Assembly: GCA_025370845.1 (NCBI GenBank) | Contig: JAMXFF010000006.1 | Coordinates: forward strand, 1-64,000 | Length of the DNA: 64,000 bases | Direction: 5' to 3' | From: Laspinema palackyanum D2a | Lineage (GTDB): Bacteria > Cyanobacteriota > Cyanobacteriia > Cyanobacteriales > Laspinemataceae | Shown here: piece after piece, positions 60,891-64,000 of the stretch | How positions within the stretch are numbered: the first letter of the stretch is position 1 | Layout: every line of letters begins with the position of its first letter | Translations under genes and position numbers: made by a program | The notes under the pieces: generated by a model | Seen by the model: only the letters and a program-made list of their open reading frames with translations | Told to the model about the DNA's origin: nothing | Databases searched by the model: none

Positions 60891-61796
60891 ATGTCACAGC
60901 CTTTTTCAAGTCACAAGGACGATTTGTACAACGCTACCCCGCATGGGGAGCAGCTCATGCGGAACTATAAAACGCCGCGATCGCTGTTTGTCTGGGTGAT
61001 GACCCTGTTATCCGGTGCTTGTTTAGTGATCACCCTGATCCCATTATTTGCGGTGATGATTTATGTCACCATTAAAGGGTTTAACCGGCTGAATTTGGAC
61101 TTGTTTACTCAACTGCCGCCTTCGGCGGGGATGCAAGGGGGCGGGATTGCCAATGCGATCGCCGGGACTCTGATTATGGTGGGGATCGCCGCTGCCATTA
61201 GCGTGCCCATTGGGGTGTTTGGGGCGGTTTACTTGTCCGAGTTTAGTTCCATTCACGTCGCGCGGTGGATTCGCTTTGCCACAAACGTCCTGAGTGGGGT
61301 TCCCTCGATTATTGTCGGAATTTTTGCCTACGGTATTATTGTATTAACGACCAAACAGTTCTCGGCTTTTGCCGGTGGCGTGGCCCTCTCGGTTCTGATG
61401 TTACCGATTGTGGTCAGAACCACCGATGAAGCCCTGCAAATCGTTCCTCCCGATGTGCGATGGGCATCAGTGGGAGTGGGAGCCTCTAACTATCAAACCG
61501 TCTTGAGGGTGGTGTTACCGGCGGCCTTACCTGCTATTATCACAGGATTAACCCTGGCGATCGCCCGGGCTGCTGGAGAAACGGCTCCCTTAATTTTCAC
61601 GGCTCTATTTACCTTTTTCTGGCCCCAAGGTTTGTTTGAACCAGCCCCCTCTTTGGCGGTGTTGGTTTATAACTTTGCCTCGGTTCCCTACGCTAGTCAA
61701 CAAGAACTGGCTTGGGCAGCCTCATTGATTTTAGTGTTGTTGGTTCTACTCACAAGCATTTTGGCTCGCTGGGCCACTCGGAAAAGCATTTATTAA
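60891..61796 (+). CDS. pstA: Phosphate ABC transporter permease PstA
   Basis: 301 residues with six membrane helices. The coupling loop TTDEALQIVPPDVRWASVGVGAS and GETAPLIFTAL are family hallmarks. Follows pstC by 51 bp. An in-frame ATG at 60957 has GGGGAG upstream and would remove a polar 22-residue N-terminus; the true start may be there. Confidence 0.95.
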   Translation: MSQPFSSHKDDLYNATPHGEQLMRNYKTPRSLFVWVMTLLSGACLVITLIPLFAVMIYVTIKGFNRLNLDLFTQLPPSAGMQGGGIANAIAGTLIMVGIAAAISVPIGVFGAVYLSEFSSIHVARWIRFATNVLSGVPSIIVGIFAYGIIVLTTKQFSAFAGGVALSVLMLPIVVRTTDEALQIVPPDVRWASVGVGASNYQTVLRVVLPAALPAIITGLTLAIARAAGETAPLIFTALFTFFWPQGLFEPAPSLAVLVYNFASVPYASQQELAWAASLILVLLVLLTSILARWATRKSIY

Positions 61797-62141
61797 AGAT
61801 TATGCGTTCTGTTCAAAATGCTAGGGGCGAAATTTAATGTTCTTCACGATCTAAAACCTCGGAAAACTGTATGATAAGATACAGCGCTCTGGTTGAGAGT
61901 AGGATTGTTGAAGTTTAAGTTTTTTCCCCTGTAGAACGATCAACCAAGCAGTTGTGACCGTTGCGATCGCACGGCCTTCTCAAAATTTTACTTCCGATCG
62001 GCTGCAACTCTGGTCAGAGGATGTGAGCGGTTGGGGTTCGGTAGTTTGTCAACCCTAGGCTGTTGGCGCTCGATCGCATAAAAGTGGGAAACACAACTGC
62101 TCTCAAGTTGAAATATCTAGTAAAAGTCAAGGTGGATTTTT
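61797..62141. other. Spacer between pstA and pstB
   Basis: 345 bp, long for an operon interior. No credible frame. AAGGTGG lies just before the pstB ATG. No Pho-box repeat was recognised, so whether pstB has its own promoter is open. Confidence 0.5.
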
Positions 62142-62969
62142 ATGCCTTTCGATCGGCAAACAGCCAATCATCAGTACCAAACTGAACCCCAAACAGAAGC
62201 CATTCTGCGAACGGAAAATCTCAACGTTTATTACGGAGAAACACTCGCCCTCAAAGGGGTGAATCTGAATATCCCCAAAAAACAAATTACCGGATTTATT
62301 GGACCATCGGGATGTGGGAAAAGTACCTTACTCCGCTGCTTCAACCGTCTCAACGATTTGATTAGTGGATTTCGGATTCAGGGAAAATGTTCCTACTACA
62401 ACCAAGACCTCTACGATAAAAAAATTGACCCCGTAGAGGTTCGTCGGCGGATTGGGATGGTGTTCCAAAAACCGAATCCTTTCCCCAAATCTATCTATGA
62501 CAATATCGCTTATGGAGCGCGAGTCAATCGATATAAAGGTAATCTGGATGAATTGGTCGAAACTTCATTGCGTCGCGCCGCTTTATGGGATGAAGTAAAA
62601 GATAAATTAAAGTCCAATGGTTTATCTTTATCTGGGGGTCAACAGCAACGGTTATGTATCGCCCGGGCGATCGCCATTAATCCCGAAATCGTTCTCATGG
62701 ACGAACCCTGCGCCTCCCTCGACCCCATCTCCACGATGAAAGTCGAAGAATTAATGCAGGAACTCAAAGAAAACTACACCATTGTGATTGTTACCCACAA
62801 TATGCAGCAAGCCTCACGGTCTTGCGATTATACGGCGTTTTTCAATGCCCAAGCCACCGAAGATGGGAAGCGCTTTGGCTATCTCGTTGAGTATGATAAA
62901 ACGGAAAATATTTTCCAAAATCCCCAGCAAGAAGCGACCCTTGAGTATGTGAGCGGACGATTCGGGTAA
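62142..62969 (+). CDS. pstB: Phosphate ABC transporter ATP-binding protein PstB
   Basis: 275 residues. Walker [10 protein letters not shown], the ABC signature LSGGQQQRL, Walker [14 protein letters not shown] and the switch VTHNMQQA are intact. [16 protein letters not shown] is the PstB-specific Q-loop region. An N-terminal extension of about 20 residues precedes the fold. Confidence 0.96.
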   Translation: MPFDRQTANHQYQTEPQTEAILRTENLNVYYGETLALKGVNLNIPKKQITGFIGPSGCGKSTLLRCFNRLNDLISGFRIQGKCSYYNQDLYDKKIDPVEVRRRIGMVFQKPNPFPKSIYDNIAYGARVNRYKGNLDELVETSLRRAALWDEVKDKLKSNGLSLSGGQQQRLCIARAIAINPEIVLMDEPCASLDPISTMKVEELMQELKENYTIVIVTHNMQQASRSCDYTAFFNAQATEDGKRFGYLVEYDKTENIFQNPQQEATLEYVSGRFG

Positions 62970-63097
62970 AGGACCGAGTTGTGAATCGTTGAATGGGGGT
63001 TTTAGACTGAATGATTCCAGATTCCCCCAACCGAGGCGATCGCTGAGTTCCAACTCCTAATAATGGTTCGAGTATTGAGGCTCGTACCGCTCCATCT

Positions 63098-63133
63098 CTC
63101 CTTGACCAATCTTGAAAGGGTCAGGAGTTTTTT
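63098..63133 (+). terminator. Terminator of pstB
   Basis: CTCC-t-TGACC pairs with GGTCA-GGAG (one bulged T) around a loop of about ten bases, followed immediately by TTTTTT. It lies 128 bp past the pstB stop. Confidence 0.8.
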
Positions 63134-63168
63134 ATGGTTATTTTTCCCTGAAAAGGGAGGTCCGAATT

Positions 63169-63206
63169 CTGGATGACCCCGCGCCCGGGGGCGCAGCGTC
63201 ATCCAG
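63169..63206. repeat. G/C-rich nested inverted repeat after the patatin gene
   Basis: CTGGATGAC and GTCATCCAG form a perfect outer stem. GCGCCC and GGGCGC form an inner stem. It lies 14 bp past the stop of the minus-strand patatin gene and may end its transcript, though no T-run follows. Confidence 0.7.
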
Positions 63207-63219
63207 TCTTGTTAAGTGC

Positions 63220-64000
63220 TTAACCAGCGAATTTGGAGCCTTTATTTGTCGGAATACCCTTATAGCGTTCCTGAACATGAATTTGAGGGGGTTCAGACTT
63301 CCTTAAACACATATCCAAGCATTCTACAACTTCCACCAAGTTCATGTAGGCATCAGCCGCTTCAACTAAATTGTTGATATTCTCCTTGCTGGCATCGTCC
63401 ATATCATCGCTCAAGGGTTTATGAATTAACCGGCGATCTAGGGGAAATTGGAGACGAGCATAGCGAGATTTATCTCCAATCACATAATCGGTGATATAGT
63501 GATAAACTTCACAAGGGGCATCCGTCATCACTTTAACCACGCGCCCGCCCCAAATCCATTGCAGAGTCCCCCAAGAGCGAGCTTGTTCCCAGGGAATTAC
63601 TCGCGTTGCTGCACCTGTTCCGATGGAAATCACTTCCAAATCTTCTAAGCGATGACCCAGGCGGATGGCTTCTGCCACAGCACAAGCGGTGGGATTATTC
63701 GCCGCTAAACCGCCATCAATAGCGGACATCACCTCTCCATCAATGACTAATCGGTGTGCGGGAAAGAAGGTGGGGGCAGAAGCGGAACAGAGGCAAGCTT
63801 CCCAGACTGGAACGTTGGCAAATTTCTCTTTCCAGCTTTTAAAAATGATGGGCGATCGGCCAATGGTATCGTAGCTGGTAATTAATAGCTTGGCTGCGTT
63901 AATATCGCCCAAACGCTTCTCGCCCAATAAATCTTTGAGCATTCGGATCAGTCCGTCTTCGGAGAACTTAGGCGCCGAAGGGCCATGCTTTAAGAGTAAG
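63220..64000 (-). CDS. Patatin-like phospholipase, 5'-truncated by the window edge
   Basis: The frame is open to position 64000, so the N-terminus with the expected GxSxG nucleophile lies outside the window. Visible parts are KHGPSAPKFSEDGL, ASAPTFFPAH and the catalytic-dyad Asp motif AIDGGLAANNP, then SIGTGAATR. About 260 residues are seen. It belongs to the bacterial CapV/patatin-type group of lipid acyl hydrolases; membership of a defence operon cannot be judged from this side. Confidence 0.88.
   Translation of the reverse strand, partial: LLLKHGPSAPKFSEDGLIRMLKDLLGEKRLGDINAAKLLITSYDTIGRSPIIFKSWKEKFANVPVWEACLCSASAPTFFPAHRLVIDGEVMSAIDGGLAANNPTACAVAEAIRLGHRLEDLEVISIGTGAATRVIPWEQARSWGTLQWIWGGRVVKVMTDAPCEVYHYITDYVIGDKSRYARLQFPLDRRLIHKPLSDDMDDASKENINNLVEAADAYMNLVEVVECLDMCLRKSEPPQIHVQERYKGIPTNKGSKFAG

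Noticed and set aside
63112-63306. 64-codon plus-strand frame after pstB
   Set aside because: Crosses the pstB terminator and the hairpin at 63169-63206 and overlaps the patatin gene in antisense.

Overview
The window is cyanobacterial chromosome. It carries cytochrome c550 (psbV), its paralogue psbV2, cytochrome c6 (petJ), the photosystem I assembly factor ycf3, accD and gatC, and the HIP1 octamer GCGATCGC is very frequent both in and between genes. Large exported CHAT and caspase proteins, a filamentous-haemagglutinin-type exoprotein and many dispersed palindromic repeats suggest a large-genome filamentous form (Oscillatoriales-like). That placement is inference. No rRNA, CRISPR array or transposase gene was found.

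Layout. 0-9 kb is metal traffic: a cobalamin riboswitch upstream of a hupE-cobW pair, a Crp/Fnr regulator, and a divergent Mn/Zn ABC importer (mntC against mntA-mntB). mntA and mntB are separated by a tandem array of ~120-bp G/C-rich repeats. 9-17 kb is housekeeping and envelope: a TPR protein, peroxiredoxin Q, a secreted GDSL hydrolase, nagB, an aminotransferase, the Mn exporter mntP, a b-type cytochrome, a DUF981 membrane protein and a His-rich lipoprotein.

17-38 kb is the most unusual part. It holds a 2515-residue exported protein (haemagglutinin secretion domain to C-terminal CHAT protease), a caspase-family protein with a twin-arginine-like leader, a divergent pair (membrane-anchored Cys-rich protein plus exported TPR-CHAT protease with nine near-identical 40-residue repeats), a small membrane protein, and a 1571-residue helical-repeat/Hsp70/trypsin fusion. 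That is four predicted proteases of three catalytic types in about 20 kb, mostly outside the cytoplasm.

38-54 kb holds a methyltransferase, a rhomboid protease, petJ, a CBS-GGDEF cyclase, psbV2-psbV, accD, ycf3, gatC, a prepilin peptidase, an overlapping DUF7689 gene pair, radC flanked by two tRNA-Val genes, a DUF2227 protein and mazG. 55-63 kb is an arsenic/phosphate island: arsR, a PstS/SphX-like binding protein, acr3, arsC, then pstS-pstC-pstA-pstB. ArsR-type operators lie before the SphX-like gene and acr3, and Pho-box-like repeats lie before both binding-protein genes. This suggests that arsenite expulsion, arsenate reduction and selective phosphate capture are controlled together. The window ends inside a patatin-like phospholipase gene.

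Two dispersed repeat families recur throughout. One is a palindromic element with core AACGACT-GA-AGTCGTT, in tandem arrays and once in frame inside the caspase gene. The other is a MITE-like element with TAGACTTCTTGCAAAA-type terminal inverted repeats.
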